Source: Streptomyces spinoverrucosus
Lineage (GTDB): Bacteria > Actinomycetota > Actinomycetes > Streptomycetales > Streptomycetaceae
DNA: 64,000 bases
Direction of reading: 5' to 3'
Assembly (NCBI RefSeq): GCF_015712165.1
Contig: NZ_JADPZX010000001.1
Coordinates: 6,522,001 to 6,586,000, forward strand
The notes beneath the pieces are model-generated. The model did no database searches. It was not told where the DNA came from and saw nothing but the letters and a program-made list of their open reading frames with translations. The position numbers and the translations under genes were made by a program. Positions 17,939 to 28,007 of this stretch are shown piece by piece. Within the stretch, counting starts at the first letter, position 1, and the number at the start of each line of letters is the position of its first letter.

Positions 17939-18271
17939 GTGCACCAGGCCCTGATCGTCGCCCGCATGGCCCCGGGCTCCGCCCCCGACATCGCCAAGGT
18001 GTTCGAGGACTCCGACCGGGGAGAGCTGCCGCACCTCGTCGGCGTCGTCCGGCGCAGCCTCTTCCAGTTCGGCGATGTGTACATGCACCTCATCGAGTCC
18101 GAGCGCGAGCCGGGACCGGCCATCGCCAAGGTCACCTCGCATCCCGAGTTCAGGGACGTCAGCGAGCGCCTCTCGGCATACGTCAGCGCGTACGACCCGG
18201 AGACCTGGCGGTCCCCGAAGGACGCGATGGCACAGCGCTTCTACCTCTGGGAGCGCGACGCCCGCGCCTGA
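17939..18271 (+). CDS. TcmI-type polyketide cyclase (WhiE ORFVII type)
   Basis: The protein has 110 residues from a GTG behind ACAGGAGAAG. The ferredoxin-like fold of the TcmI family is suggested by ALIVARMAPGSAPDIAKVFE, then the GVVRRSLFQFGDVYMHLIE strand and a C-terminal QRFYLWERDA. TcmI-like enzymes close later rings without cofactors. This is the last gene of the operon; a 20-bp-stem terminator follows within 14 bp. Confidence 0.9.
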   Translation: MHQALIVARMAPGSAPDIAKVFEDSDRGELPHLVGVVRRSLFQFGDVYMHLIESEREPGPAIAKVTSHPEFRDVSERLSAYVSAYDPETWRSPKDAMAQRFYLWERDARA

Positions 18272-18284
18272 ACCCCGTCCCGGC

Positions 18285-18327
18285 CACCGGTGCCGGGCCC
18301 GCGTCCGACGCGGGCCCGGCACCGGTG
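18285..18327. terminator. Very strong bidirectional terminator
   Basis: A perfect 20-bp GC-rich stem with a 3-nt loop separates the pigment operon from the convergent O-methyltransferase. The left arm is CACCGGTGCCGGGCCCGCGT. Confidence 0.9.
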
Positions 18328-18346
18328 TTCTCCGGGGGGAGTTCGC

Positions 18347-19393
18347 TCACACGGCGACCGTGCAGTCGAACGCGTGCAGGTAGGGGTTGACGGGCCGGAT
18401 GTCGCCGACGGTCAGGCCGGCGGCCTGAAGCCGTCCGACCATGCTGTCGGTGGTGTGCTTGGCTCCGCCGACGTTCAGGAGCAGCAGCAGGTCCATGGCG
18501 GTGCTGAAGCGCATGGACGGGGTGTCGTCGACGAGGTTCTCGATGACCACGACCCGTGTGCCGGGACCGCCCGCCTCGACGACGTTGCGCAGCAGCCTGG
18601 CCGTGGACTCGTCGTCCCACTCCAGGATGTTCTTGATGATGTAGACGTCGGCCGTGACCGGGACGGACTCCCGGATGTCGCCGGGCACGATGCGCGCCCG
18701 GTCGGCGAGATCGCCACCCTGGCGCAGCCGCGGTACGGCGTTGTCCACCACCCGCGGCAGATCGAGCAGGTACCCCTTCATCGACGGGTACTTGTCCAGC
18801 AGGCTGGCCACCACGTGCCCCTGGCCGCCGCCGAGGTCCGCGACGGACGAAGCGCCGGACAGGTCCAAAAGTGCGGCGACATCGCGCGCCGACTGCTCGC
18901 TGGAGGTGGTCATCGCGCGGTTGAAGACGTCGGCAGACTCGGGGGCGTCCTCGTTCAGGTAGACGAAGAACTCCTTGCCGTAGAGGTCCTCGACGACGTT
19001 CCGGCCGGTGCGCACCGCCTCGTCGAGCTTCGGCCAGGCGTCCCAGGTCCACGGCTCGGTGCACCACAGGGAGATGTACCGCAGGCTGTTCGGGTCGTCC
19101 TCGCGCAGCAGTTTGGACATCTCGGTGTGGCCGAAGGTGCCGTCGGGCCGCTCGGCGAAGACGCCGTAGCAGGACAGGGCGCGCAGCAGCCGGCGCAGCG
19201 GCTTCGGCTCGGTCTTCACCGCGGCCGCGAGCTCCTCCACGGTCATGGGGGTGTCCGCGAGCGCGTCGGCGACGCCCAGCCGGGCTGCCGCGCGGACGGC
19301 GGCGGCACACGCCGCCCCGAACACGAGCTCTCTCAGCCGCATCGACGGCGGTGGTGGCGGAGGAGCCGAGAGCTCGGGGGATGGAGCGGTCAT
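18347..19393 (-). CDS. SAM-dependent O-methyltransferase (plant-OMT/TcmN-like)
   Basis: The protein has 348 residues and starts with a proline-rich MTAPSPELSAPPPPPPS behind AAGGAAGG. An N-terminal winged-helix dimerisation domain (MTVEELAAAVKTEPKPLRRL) is followed by the SAM fold VADLGGGQGHVVASLLDKYP, the acidic VIENLVDDTP and DVYIIKNILEWDDEST, where a general base is usually found. Such enzymes methylate phenolic hydroxyls of aromatic polyketides. It is convergent with the PKS operon, so I infer tailoring of the pigment. A secreted beta-helix gene lies 43 bp upstream on the same strand. Confidence 0.88.
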   Translation of the reverse strand: MTAPSPELSAPPPPPPSMRLRELVFGAACAAAVRAAARLGVADALADTPMTVEELAAAVKTEPKPLRRLLRALSCYGVFAERPDGTFGHTEMSKLLREDDPNSLRYISLWCTEPWTWDAWPKLDEAVRTGRNVVEDLYGKEFFVYLNEDAPESADVFNRAMTTSSEQSARDVAALLDLSGASSVADLGGGQGHVVASLLDKYPSMKGYLLDLPRVVDNAVPRLRQGGDLADRARIVPGDIRESVPVTADVYIIKNILEWDDESTARLLRNVVEAGGPGTRVVVIENLVDDTPSMRFSTAMDLLLLLNVGGAKHTTDSMVGRLQAAGLTVGDIRPVNPYLHAFDCTVAV

Positions 19394-19436
19394 GTGCCGC
19401 CTTCCTTCCTTGCGTGAGTGGGTTACGGCTGTCCGG

Positions 19437-20531
19437 TCAGCACAGACCCGCGGGCTTGGAGGCCCCGCAGGTGTTGGCGTCGAACGCGTTGGCGCTCTTG
19501 GTGGCTTCCTGGTTGACGAGGTCCGCCGGCGAGTTGTTCTCCAGGCGGTTGTCGGTGATCCGGTTCCGCTCGCTCGTGACGCCCACCATGCTCTTGAACA
19601 GGACGATGCCGCCGGACAGCGGGGACTTGCCCGAGTGGCCGGTGACCACGTTCCGCGCGACCAGGGTGTTCTCGGCGCCGGTCAGGACGATGCCGGAGCC
19701 CTGCAGGAAGGGCAGCCGGGCGGTCTTCGCGCAGTACTTGTTGTTGTTCTCGACGCGGTTGTCGCTGACGGTCAGAGCGCCCGCCCTCGGCTTGTTCTCG
19801 TCGCCGACGACGAACAGGCCGGTGCAGTTGCCGGTGAGGTGGTTGGCCGTGACGGCGAGGTTCCGCAGCCGGCGGACGGTGATGCCGATCCGGTTGTCCT
19901 CGAGGTGGTTCCGCTCGATCACCGTGCCCTTGGTGTCGGTGGCGCCCACCTCGGCCTTCACGTTGTTGGCGAGGAACAGGCCCGCGTCACCGTTGCCCCG
20001 GGCGATGTTGTCCCGGAAGACGCCGCGGGTGGAGTGCTCCTGCGCGATGCCCCACTGCCCGTTGTCGTCGGCGGTCACCCGCCGCACGGTCAGGCGGTCG
20101 GTCCCCAGCGCGAACAGGCCGTTCTTGGAGAAGTCGGTCACCTTCAGGTCGGCGATGGTGACGTCCTGGAGGGCCTTGTTCTTCTCCCCGATCACGCAGA
20201 TGCCGTTCCCCGAGTCGAGGCAGTTCGGGGTGGCCTTCGTGGCGCGCGGCGCGACCTTCTTCTTCTGGACCGGCTGGATCACCGTGTCGTCGCCGTGGTG
20301 GCGCAGTCCGCGCAGGGTCAGTCCCGGCGTCCTCACCGTGATGCTCTCGTGGTAGACGCCGGGCATGACGAGGACCGTGTCGCCGGGCTGGGCGGCGTTC
20401 ACGGCCTTCTGGATCGACTCGCCCGGCGTCACCACGTGGACCTGGTGGGCGGCCGACGCGGGAGCGGAACCGACAAGGGCGCCCAGGAGCGCCGTCGCGC
20501 ATGCGACGTATGTGATATGGCGTTTTGTCAC
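19437..20531 (-). CDS. Secreted right-handed parallel beta-helix protein
   Basis: The protein has 364 residues with a signal peptide (ACATALLGALVGSAPASA, cleavage near residue 28). It opens with HVVTPGESIQKAVNAAQPGD, which is typical of pectate-lyase/NosD-like beta-helices. Regular coils of about 23 residues follow, with Asn ladders (NHLEDNRIGI, NHLTGNCTGL, NRVENNNKYC, NRITDNRLEN). Cysteines near 105/112 and near the C terminus could form disulfides. Polysaccharide lyase residues are not evident. The GTG start lacks a Shine-Dalgarno sequence, and TAGCCT lies 7 nt upstream, so the mRNA may be leaderless. It shares a strand with the O-methyltransferase. Confidence 0.85.
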   Translation of the reverse strand: MTKRHITYVACATALLGALVGSAPASAAHQVHVVTPGESIQKAVNAAQPGDTVLVMPGVYHESITVRTPGLTLRGLRHHGDDTVIQPVQKKKVAPRATKATPNCLDSGNGICVIGEKNKALQDVTIADLKVTDFSKNGLFALGTDRLTVRRVTADDNGQWGIAQEHSTRGVFRDNIARGNGDAGLFLANNVKAEVGATDTKGTVIERNHLEDNRIGITVRRLRNLAVTANHLTGNCTGLFVVGDENKPRAGALTVSDNRVENNNKYCAKTARLPFLQGSGIVLTGAENTLVARNVVTGHSGKSPLSGGIVLFKSMVGVTSERNRITDNRLENNSPADLVNQEATKSANAFDANTCGASKPAGLC

Positions 20532-20615
20532 ATTCCGAAGGCTAGGAGCGCATCAGTCGATTACCGGCTGGATGCTCCGTTCGACGGCGTGTCACCCCGG
20601 AAGGCAGTACGGGCC

Positions 20616-20642
20616 GAGCCGGGCGCCTGTACGCCCGGGCTC
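20616..20642. terminator. Possible terminator hairpin
   Basis: GAGCC-GGGCG pairs with CGCCCGGGCTC across a 6-nt loop with one bulged base. It sits between two minus-strand genes, so it would terminate transcripts coming from the lipoate-synthesis side. Confidence 0.45.
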
Positions 20643-20677
20643 AGCCCGTACCTGTGGTCCGCGACGCCGACCGAGGG

Positions 20678-21379
20678 TCAGCGGGCCCTCGGTCCGCCCT
20701 TCGGCAGCCGCATGCCCTTGGGCATCGGCCCCTTGGGCAGCGGCATGTTGCTCATCAGGTCGCCCATCGCCCGCAACCGGTCGTTGGTGGCGGTCACCTG
20801 GGGTCCGGTCAGTACGCGCGGCAGCTTCAGCATGGTCGTGCGCAGCTTCTTCAGCTCGACCGCGTCCTCGCCGGTGCCGACGATCAGGTCGTGCACCGGC
20901 ACGTCCGCGACGACCCGGTTCATCTTCTTCTTCTCGGCGGCCAGCAGGGACTTCACCCGGTTCGGGTTGCCCTCGGCGACCAGCACGATGCCGGCCTTGC
21001 CGACCGCCCGGTGCACCACGTCCTGGCTGCGGTTCATCGCCACCGCGGGGGTCGTCGTCCAGCCCCGGCCGATGTTGTCGAGCACGGCCGCGGCGGCGCC
21101 CGGCTGGCCCTCCATCTGCCCGAAGGCGGCCCGCTCGGCGCGGCGCCCGAAGACGATCGCCGTCGCGAGGAAGGCGAGCAACAGGCCCAGGATGCCGAGA
21201 TAGATGGGGTGACCGATCAAGAAACCGATCGCGAGGAAGACACCGAAGGTGACGATTCCGACTGCCGCGAGTACAAGACCGATCTTCTTGTCGGCCCTGC
21301 GGGTCATCTTGTAGGTCAGAGCGATCTGCTTCAGTCGCCCGGGGTTCGCAGCGTCCGCTGCGGTTTCCTTCCTCGCCAT
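20678..21379 (-). CDS. DUF4191 family membrane protein
   Basis: The protein has 233 residues starting MARKETAADAANPGRLKQI. Two transmembrane helices follow at about residues 32-75 (IGLVLAAVGIVTFGVFLAIG and YLGILGLLLAFLATAIVFG). A conserved cytoplasmic domain comes next with RGWTTTPAVAMNRSQDVVHR and KAGIVLVAEGNPNRVKSLL. The tail ends with a Met/Pro/Lys-rich PLPKGPMPKGMRLPKGG segment. The family is conserved next to lipA in actinobacteria but has no established function. It is the last gene of the lipB-lipA-small ORF series on this strand. Confidence 0.85.
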   Translation of the reverse strand: MARKETAADAANPGRLKQIALTYKMTRRADKKIGLVLAAVGIVTFGVFLAIGFLIGHPIYLGILGLLLAFLATAIVFGRRAERAAFGQMEGQPGAAAAVLDNIGRGWTTTPAVAMNRSQDVVHRAVGKAGIVLVAEGNPNRVKSLLAAEKKKMNRVVADVPVHDLIVGTGEDAVELKKLRTTMLKLPRVLTGPQVTATNDRLRAMGDLMSNMPLPKGPMPKGMRLPKGGPRAR

Positions 21380-21429
21380 GCCACGAAGTCTACGTGGCTC
21401 GCGAACCGCCTTCGACGGCGGTGCGCATC

Positions 21430-21630
21430 TCAGGAGCGACGGGCGAAGGTCTGCTCCACGATCCGCTGCGCCTCGATCCGGTCCTTGGCCCGGCGGCGGT
21501 CCTCCAGCACGGAGGTCCAGGCGTTGCGGCGGGCGGTGCGCTGGCCGCCGCTCATCAGCAGGGACTCCACGGCGCGCAGGGCGGTGGTGAAGGACGGAAT
21601 GGCGGTGGCGCGGACGGGCGCGGCCTGCAT
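21430..21630 (-). CDS. Small conserved hypothetical protein next to lipA
   Basis: The protein has 66 residues: MQAAPVRATAIPSFTTALRA, then SLLMSGGQRTARRNAWTSV and a basic helix EDRRRAKDRIEAQRIVEQTF. It is predicted mostly helical and basic, with no membrane segment. The position between lipA and DUF4191 is as in other Streptomyces, which supports it being real. Function is unknown; the amphipathic Arg-rich helix could contact nucleic acid or a partner protein. Confidence 0.7.
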   Translation of the reverse strand: MQAAPVRATAIPSFTTALRAVESLLMSGGQRTARRNAWTSVLEDRRRAKDRIEAQRIVEQTFARRS

Positions 21631-21903
21631 GGTGGAGGTCCCCCCTCGAGATCGGCTGTGGATACCGGTGTACGTGGCGTGAGGCCAGCGTCACTGATTG
21701 GTGTTACCAGGGCGTGACCGACCGGTCAAACACCAATGAAGCCTTGATACGGCGGCCCCGAACGCGGACGCGGCCCTGACGTACGCCCTCATCTGCGAGG
21801 ACGGTCAGGACCGCGTCGTATCGGTCACTACCTGCGGGTAGCCGCTTGTGCGGGAATTCACACGCTCGCCGCACGCCGTACGGGGACGGCGGGTGACGCC
21901 GCG

Positions 21904-22869
21904 TCAGACGGCCTGCGCCGCGACGTACGTACCCCGCTTCTCGACGGCCATCTGGTACAGGCGCCCGGCGCGGTACGAGGAGCGCACCAGCGGGCCGGAC
22001 ATCACACCGGAGAAGCCGATCTGCTCGGCCTCCTCCTTCAGCTCCACGAACTCCTGCGGCTTCACCCAGCGCTCCACCGGGTGGTGGCGCACCGACGGGC
22101 GCAGGTACTGCGTGATGGTGACCAGCTCGCACCCGGCGTCGTGCAGCTGCCTGAGCGCGTCGCTGACCTCCTCACGGGTCTCGCCCATGCCGAGGATCAG
22201 GTTGGACTTGGTCACCAGGCCGTAGTCGCGGGCCGCGGTGATGACCTTCAGGGAGCGGTCGTAGCGGAAGCCGGGGCGGATCCGCTTGAAGATCCGGGGC
22301 ACCGTCTCGACGTTGTGCGCGAAGACCTCGGGGCGGGCCGAGAAGACCTCCGCCAGCTGCTCGGGGACCGCGTTGAAGTCGGGAGCCAGCAGCTCGACCT
22401 TGGTGTGACCACCCTCACGGCCGGCGGTCTGCTGGTGGATCTGGCGCACGGTCTCGGCGTACAGCCAGGCGCCGCCGTCCTCCAGGTCGTCGCGGGCGAC
22501 GCCGGTGATGGTGGCGTAGTTCAGGTCCATGGTGACCACGGACTCGCCGACCCGGCGGGGCTCGTCGCGGTCGAGCGCCTCGGGCTTGCCGGTGTCGATC
22601 TGGCAGAAGTCGCAGCGCCGGGTGCACTGGTCGCCGCCGATGAGGAAGGTCGCCTCGCGGTCCTCCCAGCACTCGTAGATGTTCGGGCAGCCGGCTTCCT
22701 GGCAGACCGTGTGCAGGCCCTCGCTCTTCACGAGGTTCTGCATCTTGGTGTACTCGGGGCCCATTTTCGCCCGGGTCTTGATCCACTCGGGCTTGCGCTC
22801 GATGGGGGTCTGGCTGTTGCGGACCTCCAGGCGCAGCATCTTGCGTCCGTCGGGTGCGACTGCGGACAC
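21904..22869 (-). CDS. lipA: Lipoyl synthase
   Basis: This is a 321-residue radical-SAM enzyme that inserts two sulfurs into octanoyl groups on lipoyl domains. Both cluster motifs are present. The auxiliary [4Fe-4S] ligands are in [16 protein letters not shown] and the radical-SAM CxxxCxxC is in [13 protein letters not shown]. The C-terminal RSSYRAG motif supplies the serine ligand. A GTG start with AGGGAGC upstream was chosen. It lies 83 bp downstream of lipB. The substrates encoded nearby are the E2 protein SucB and its relatives. Confidence 0.97.
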   Translation of the reverse strand: MSAVAPDGRKMLRLEVRNSQTPIERKPEWIKTRAKMGPEYTKMQNLVKSEGLHTVCQEAGCPNIYECWEDREATFLIGGDQCTRRCDFCQIDTGKPEALDRDEPRRVGESVVTMDLNYATITGVARDDLEDGGAWLYAETVRQIHQQTAGREGGHTKVELLAPDFNAVPEQLAEVFSARPEVFAHNVETVPRIFKRIRPGFRYDRSLKVITAARDYGLVTKSNLILGMGETREEVSDALRQLHDAGCELVTITQYLRPSVRHHPVERWVKPQEFVELKEEAEQIGFSGVMSGPLVRSSYRAGRLYQMAVEKRGTYVAAQAV

Positions 22870-22952
22870 GACCGGCTCCCTAGCGATTGGTGGTACGGCG
22901 ACTTTTCAGGGTACGCCCGTTGGAATTCTGGCCTGCGTCGGTGCCGGCCAGG

Positions 22953-23753
22953 TTATGCGGCCGGGGCCTTCTCGATCACCCTCGGCTTCAGTTCCGCGTT
23001 CTCCAGTACGTCCCTCAGGTGGCGCTCGACGATCGGGAGCACCTCCTCGATCGTGATGTCGCGGCCCAGCTCGTTCGCGAGGGAGGCGACGCCCGCGTCG
23101 CGGATGCCGCAAGGGATGATCTTGTCGAACCACTTGTTGTCGGGGTTCACGTTCAGCGCGAAGCCGTGCATCGTGACGCCCTTGGCGACACGGATGCCGA
23201 TGGCGGCGATCTTGCGGTCCTCGCGGCGCTGGCCGGCATTGGAGGGGGCGTACTCCGGGCCGTTCAGGCGGGGGTCGAACTCCTCGTCGTGCAGCCGGGG
23301 GTCGAAGTCGAGGGAGAGGCCGCCGACGGACGGGCGCTGCTCGACCGGGTCGCCGAGGACCCACACCCCGCTGCGGCCCTCGACCCGGGTGGTCTGCAGG
23401 CCGAACTCCGCGCAGGTGCGGATCAGCGCCTCTTCCAGCCGTCGTACGTGCGCCACCACGTCCACCGGGCGCGGGAGCTTCTGGATCGGGTAGCCCACCA
23501 GCTGGCCCGGGCCGTGCCAGGTGATCTTGCCGCCGCGGTCCACGTCGACGACCGGTGTGCCGTCGAGGGGGCGCTCGTTGTCCGCCGTGCGCCGGCCCGC
23601 GGTGTAGACCGGCGGGTGCTCCAGCAGCAGCACGGTGTCGGAGACCTCGTCGGCGAACCGCGCCGCGTGCACCCGGCGTTGCTCGTCCCACGCCTCCTGG
23701 TACTCGACGGCGTCCGCGCCGAATCCCATACGGACGAACCGCAACTCACTCAC
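22953..23753 (-). CDS. lipB: Octanoyl-ACP:protein N-octanoyltransferase
   Basis: The protein has 266 residues from a GTG preceded by AGGGAGG (the frame is open further upstream, but without homology). LipB landmarks are [13 protein letters not shown], the substrate loop [17 protein letters not shown], the lysine-bearing [11 protein letters not shown] and the catalytic cysteine in [14 protein letters not shown]. An acidic insertion of about 30 residues between 155 and 180 ([15 protein letters not shown]) is longer than in E. coli. It transfers octanoate to lipoyl lysines, and LipA then completes the cofactor. Confidence 0.96.
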   Translation of the reverse strand: MSELRFVRMGFGADAVEYQEAWDEQRRVHAARFADEVSDTVLLLEHPPVYTAGRRTADNERPLDGTPVVDVDRGGKITWHGPGQLVGYPIQKLPRPVDVVAHVRRLEEALIRTCAEFGLQTTRVEGRSGVWVLGDPVEQRPSVGGLSLDFDPRLHDEEFDPRLNGPEYAPSNAGQRREDRKIAAIGIRVAKGVTMHGFALNVNPDNKWFDKIIPCGIRDAGVASLANELGRDITIEEVLPIVERHLRDVLENAELKPRVIEKAPAA

Positions 23754-24001
23754 GGCAAGCGCCTCCCTAGAGGTCGTAAGGCATGAAACGCGCCTACGCC
23801 ACTGTACGACTCCTCCGGGCGCGTCAGCCCTGGGGGCAATCCTCACACGATCGGATGAATGAACGTCGAAGTGTGCTATCAGCTGCTCACTCTCCGCTAC
23901 ATTCGCGCCGTTCACGAGGCCATATGGGCTGCTCACAGGCAATCCGGGCAGCGCGGTGGCGACAGCCGCCGAACGCCCGAAGGCAGGAGACCGCACCGCA
24001 G

Positions 24002-25438
24002 ATGACGGAACGACCCGCGCAGCGCACTCCCAACCGCCAGCTCGCCGCGCTCATCGCAGAAGCGGGGTTCTCCAACGCAGGTCTCGCCCGTCGCGTGGAC
24101 CAGCTCGGCCTCGAACACGGACTCGACCTCAGATACGACAAGACCTCCGTCACCCGCTGGCTGCGCGGACAGCAGCCCAGGGGAACGACCCCGGCGCTCA
24201 TCGCCGAGGTGTTCACCCGCCGCCTCGGCCGCCGGCTCACCGCCCAGGACCTGGGCCTGGACGCCTGCGCCCCGGTGTACGCGGGGCTGGAGTTCGCGGC
24301 GGGGCCCGAGGAGGCCGTCGACATCGTCAGCGGCCTGTGGCGCAAGGACTCCGGCAGCCATGCCGAGCTGCGCAAGATCGCCTTCACCCCGGCCGGGCTG
24401 GTCGTCCCCAGCCGGGACTGGCTGATCGGCCGCGCCGACGAGAAGGTCGCCCGGGGCGAGTCCCCGGCCCGGGTGCCCGCGCAGGGCCGCCCGGCGGTGC
24501 CCCAGCAGCGCGGCCGGGCCGAGCGCGGGCCCGGCCACCGGGTCACCTCCGGCGACATCGCCGCGCTCCGCTCGGTCGCCGAGCTGTTCCGCACCCTCGA
24601 CAACGCCTACGGCGGCGGCCACGCCCGGCAGGCCCTGGTGCGCTACCTGGAACACGAGCTCGAACCGATGCTGCGCGGCACCTACGGCGAGCAGACCGGC
24701 CGCCGGCTGTTCGGCGCCGCCGCCGACCTCACCCGGCTCGCCGGCTGGACGTCGTACGACATCGCCGCGCACGGTCTCGCCCAGCGGTACTTCGTACAGG
24801 CGCTGCGGCTGTCGCAGGCGGCCGGGGACCGGGCGTACGGGGCGTATGTCCTGGTCACGATGAGCCGGCAGGCCGTCTATCTGAGCCACGGGCGCGAGGC
24901 CGTGCAGCTGGCGCGGGTGGCCCAGCAGGGGGTGGGCGGCTCCGCGCCGCCCGTCGTGCAGGCGCTGCTGCACGCCGCCGAGGCACGGGGGCACGGGGTG
25001 CTGGGGGAGGTACGGGCGTGCACCGCGTCCCTCGTCCGCGCCGAGCGCGCGCTGGAGGGCGCCCGGCCCGGGGACGACGTCCCGTACTGGGCGCGCTTCT
25101 TCGACGAGGCACAGCTCGCCGACGAGTTCGGGCACTGCCACCGGGACCTGCAGCAGTTCCGCGCCGCCGCGCAGCACGCGGAGCGCTCGCTGCAGCTGCG
25201 GGGCCCCGGTTTCGCCCGCAGCAGTCTGTTCTGCCGTGTCGTCCTCGCCACCGCCCGCCTCGGCCTCGGCGAACTCGACCAGGCCTGCCAACTGGCCGCC
25301 GAAGCGGCCGGCCAGGCGGCGGAGATGCGGTCGGTGCGGGCGGTGGAGTACGTCAAGGACTTCGAACGCCGCCTGGAGCCGTACAAGGACGCGGCACCGG
25401 TGCGGACGTACCGGGACAAGGTGGCCGTGCTGAACTGA
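24002..25438 (+). CDS. HTH/TPR-like transcriptional regulator (NsdA-like)
   Basis: The protein has 478 residues from an ATG 13 nt after AGGAGA. The N terminus contains a helix-turn-helix-like region, [16 protein letters not shown] followed by [19 protein letters not shown]. The last ~280 residues are alpha-helical TPR-like repeats ([40 protein letters not shown]). This layout is that of NsdA and related Streptomyces proteins that modulate development and antibiotic production. It is divergent from lipB across 248 bp. Which genes it controls is unknown. Confidence 0.8.
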   Translation: MTERPAQRTPNRQLAALIAEAGFSNAGLARRVDQLGLEHGLDLRYDKTSVTRWLRGQQPRGTTPALIAEVFTRRLGRRLTAQDLGLDACAPVYAGLEFAAGPEEAVDIVSGLWRKDSGSHAELRKIAFTPAGLVVPSRDWLIGRADEKVARGESPARVPAQGRPAVPQQRGRAERGPGHRVTSGDIAALRSVAELFRTLDNAYGGGHARQALVRYLEHELEPMLRGTYGEQTGRRLFGAAADLTRLAGWTSYDIAAHGLAQRYFVQALRLSQAAGDRAYGAYVLVTMSRQAVYLSHGREAVQLARVAQQGVGGSAPPVVQALLHAAEARGHGVLGEVRACTASLVRAERALEGARPGDDVPYWARFFDEAQLADEFGHCHRDLQQFRAAAQHAERSLQLRGPGFARSSLFCRVVLATARLGLGELDQACQLAAEAAGQAAEMRSVRAVEYVKDFERRLEPYKDAAPVRTYRDKVAVLN

Positions 25439-25474
25439 CGGCGTCGTGACGGGGTGGCGGTGAGTCGATCCGCC

Positions 25475-26839
25475 TCACGCCGCCCGAGCCGTGGGCGCCG
25501 GGTCCGCCGCGTGCATCGAGCCCGTCGCCCCGAGGTCGGCCAGGATCGCCGCGGCCGCCCGGTGGGCCGAGTGCAGCCCGCCCTGGACCGTACTGGTGTC
25601 CCGGTGGTCGCCGCACACGTACAGGCCCGCCAGCAGCCGCACCGGCCGTCGCAGATCGTGCGGCGGCCGCATCACCGGCACGGCCTCGGCGGTGTGGTGC
25701 ACGGCGAGCGTCTCCCACCGTGCCGTCGACGTGCCGTACAGCCGGGCCAGATGCATTCGTACCGCCGTGTCGACATCGCTCGGTACGGCCCCCAGCACCG
25801 TCGACGACACCAGCGCCCGCCCCGCCGGCGCGCGCGTCGGATCCACCGCGCTGACCACCGCCGTGTGCGCCACCGGGCCGCCCCGGTCGGCGTCCAGCAG
25901 TAGCGAGGCCCCGGTCTGCGGTGCCTCGTCGGTCGTGTGGTGCACCACCGTCACCGGATGGAAGTCCGGCACCCGCAGCCCGGGCAGCAGCTCGGCCGCC
26001 GTCCGCGCGTCCGTCGCCAGCAGCACCGCCCGGCACCGGAACTCCCCGTGCTCGGCCGTGCTCACCGACGTCGTGGACACACCGGTGACCCGCACCCCGG
26101 TGCGCACCGTCCCCGGCGGCAGCCCGCGCGCGAGCAGCTCCGGCAGCACCTCGGCGCCGCCCTCCGGCACACACATCCGCCCCGCCGCGAACGCCCGCAG
26201 CGCCAGATCCGCGCACCGGCTGGACGTCCGCAGCTCCGGGTCGCACAGCAGCGCGGCGAGCAGCGGGCGCAGGAAGCCGTCGACGGTCCGGGCGGGCAGC
26301 CCGCGCTCCGCGAGGGCCTGACCTGCGGGCAACTCCGGGCGGGACAGCAGCCGTTCGACCGGCATCTGGCCGATCCGGGCCAGCGCCGCCCCGAGCCGCG
26401 CCTGATCGACGGCACCGCCCAGCGGCGCACCCGCCGGTCCGCGGGAACCGGTGCCGGGCCTCCCCGTCGAACGGGGGGCGCTCGCAAGGGCGCGCACGGC
26501 ATGGAGTGCGCCCCTCGCGCTCCTGCCGCCCGCCGGGGCGCCCGCACGCTGCCGGCGCCCGTCGCTGTGCAGCAGGACACCCGGGGTGAACGCGCGCAGC
26601 GCGAGCGCGTCGAGCCCCGGTGTCAGACGCAGTTCGGGATACGACGTGAACAGGAGCTGCCCGATGCGGTCGAGCCGGAAGCCGTCGACCTTCTCCGTCG
26701 CCATCCGCCCGCCCACACAAGGGGCGGCCTCCAGGACGGTGGTCGGGATTCCTGCACCGGTCAGCCGATGCGCCGCGGCGAGACCGGCGACCCCGGCTCC
26801 CACGACGACGACATCCGCCTGATACGCGGGCTCAAGCAC
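25475..26839 (-). CDS. FAD-dependent amine oxidase/phytoene-desaturase-like protein
   Basis: The 454-residue flavoprotein has the N-terminal dinucleotide fold [20 protein letters not shown], the GG-doublet in [12 protein letters not shown], and a C-terminal FAD motif [20 protein letters not shown]. The middle ~100 residues ([12 protein letters not shown] to [10 protein letters not shown]) are low-complexity. Members oxidise amines, porphyrinogens or polyenes; nothing local fixes the substrate. It is convergent with the NsdA-like gene. The frame is intact throughout. Confidence 0.82.
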   Translation of the reverse strand: MLEPAYQADVVVVGAGVAGLAAAHRLTGAGIPTTVLEAAPCVGGRMATEKVDGFRLDRIGQLLFTSYPELRLTPGLDALALRAFTPGVLLHSDGRRQRAGAPAGGRSARGALHAVRALASAPRSTGRPGTGSRGPAGAPLGGAVDQARLGAALARIGQMPVERLLSRPELPAGQALAERGLPARTVDGFLRPLLAALLCDPELRTSSRCADLALRAFAAGRMCVPEGGAEVLPELLARGLPPGTVRTGVRVTGVSTTSVSTAEHGEFRCRAVLLATDARTAAELLPGLRVPDFHPVTVVHHTTDEAPQTGASLLLDADRGGPVAHTAVVSAVDPTRAPAGRALVSSTVLGAVPSDVDTAVRMHLARLYGTSTARWETLAVHHTAEAVPVMRPPHDLRRPVRLLAGLYVCGDHRDTSTVQGGLHSAHRAAAAILADLGATGSMHAADPAPTARAA

Positions 26840-27038
26840 GTGCCCCTCCTCGACGTTGCACGGCCGGTGGAGAGGTCATGCCCTCAACCGGCTCCGGGGA
26901 TACCCGAGTTCGGGTCGAGGTTAGGGCCGCGTTCGGTCAAGGGAAGTCGCGCATGAACAGGGCACGGTCGCACGGCGGTCGCATACGGTCAGGTACGGCC
27001 AAGGGGGCAGGGTGCCACGTCCTGGACGACCGTAAACC

Positions 27039-27935
27039 TCACCCCGCCGCGCGAATCGCCTCCTCGATCCCCGGGAAGGCGAAGCCGAACCCGGACTCCA
27101 GCAACCGCTTCGGCACCACCCGCTGACTGCCCAGCACATCCCCGGCCATCTCGCCCAGCACGGCCCGCAGCACCGGCGCCGGCACCGCGAACAGCGTGGG
27201 CCGGCGCAGCACCCGCCCCATCGCCGCGGTGATCTCACGGTTCGTCAGCGGCTGCGGGGCCGTCAGATTGAACGGCCCCGACAGGTCCTCACGGTCGATC
27301 AGGTGCCGGAGCGCGGCGACCTCGTCGTGCAGCGAGATGAACGACCAGTACTGCCGCCCGTCCCCGAGCCGCCCACCGAGACCCGCCAGGAACAGCGGGA
27401 ACAGCCGCCCCCAGGCACCGCCCTTGCGCGACACCACCAACCCGGTCCGCGCGAACACCGTCCGCACACCCGCGTCCCGCGCGGGCGCCGCGGCCGACTC
27501 CCACTCCACGCACAGTTCCGGCAGGAAACCCCTCCCCGCGGGCGCCTCCTCGTCGACGGCCCGCTGCCCGGTGTCGCCGTAGTAGCCGATCGCGCTGCCG
27601 CTGACGAACACCCGCGGCCGCCGCTCCGCCGGCAGCCCGGCGACCGCCCCGGCCAGCGTCGCCGTACCGCGCACCCGGCTGTCGCGGATCCGCGCCTTGT
27701 ACTCCTCGGTCCAGCGGCGGTCGCCCACCCCGGCGCCCGCCAGGTTCACCACCGCGTCGCACCCGGCCAGCCCGGCCGGATCGACGTACTCGCGCTCCGG
27801 ATCCCAGCGGACCTCGCCCGCCGCCCGGGGCTCCCGGCGTACCAGGCGCACCACTTCGTGCCCCTCGGCGGTCAGGGATCGCACGAGGGCGCTGCCGATG
27901 AGACCGGACGCGCCGGCCACCGCGATTCGTTCCAT
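27039..27935 (-). CDS. TIGR01777-type NAD(P)-dependent epimerase-like protein (DUF1731)
   Basis: The protein has 298 residues; the ATG at 27935 begins RIAVAGASGLIGSAL, the NAD(P) motif, and another ATG lies three codons upstream. The extended SDR core contains VVNLAGAGVGDRRW, FVSGSAIGYYGDTG (the usual catalytic Tyr region), and SFISLHDEVAAL. The C-terminal DUF1731 tail is FAVPAPVLRAVLGEMAGDVL with GSQRVVPKRLLE. These SulA/YfcH-like proteins have unknown substrates. It is divergent from a GNAT gene across 72 bp. Confidence 0.87.
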   Translation of the reverse strand: MERIAVAGASGLIGSALVRSLTAEGHEVVRLVRREPRAAGEVRWDPEREYVDPAGLAGCDAVVNLAGAGVGDRRWTEEYKARIRDSRVRGTATLAGAVAGLPAERRPRVFVSGSAIGYYGDTGQRAVDEEAPAGRGFLPELCVEWESAAAPARDAGVRTVFARTGLVVSRKGGAWGRLFPLFLAGLGGRLGDGRQYWSFISLHDEVAALRHLIDREDLSGPFNLTAPQPLTNREITAAMGRVLRRPTLFAVPAPVLRAVLGEMAGDVLGSQRVVPKRLLESGFGFAFPGIEEAIRAAG

Positions 27936-27995
27936 GCGGCCCATACTGCCGGTCAAGCCCGGATAAATGCCGAACAGGCGCTCCCACGGCCGCCG

Positions 27996-28001
27996 TACAG
28001 T
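27996..28001 (+). promoter_or_regulatory. -10 element of a probable leaderless promoter
   Basis: TACAGT ends 6 nt before the ATG of the GNAT gene, so transcription would begin at the A of the start codon. No Shine-Dalgarno sequence is present, as expected for a leaderless message. Confidence 0.5.
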
Positions 28002-28007
28002 GACGTC

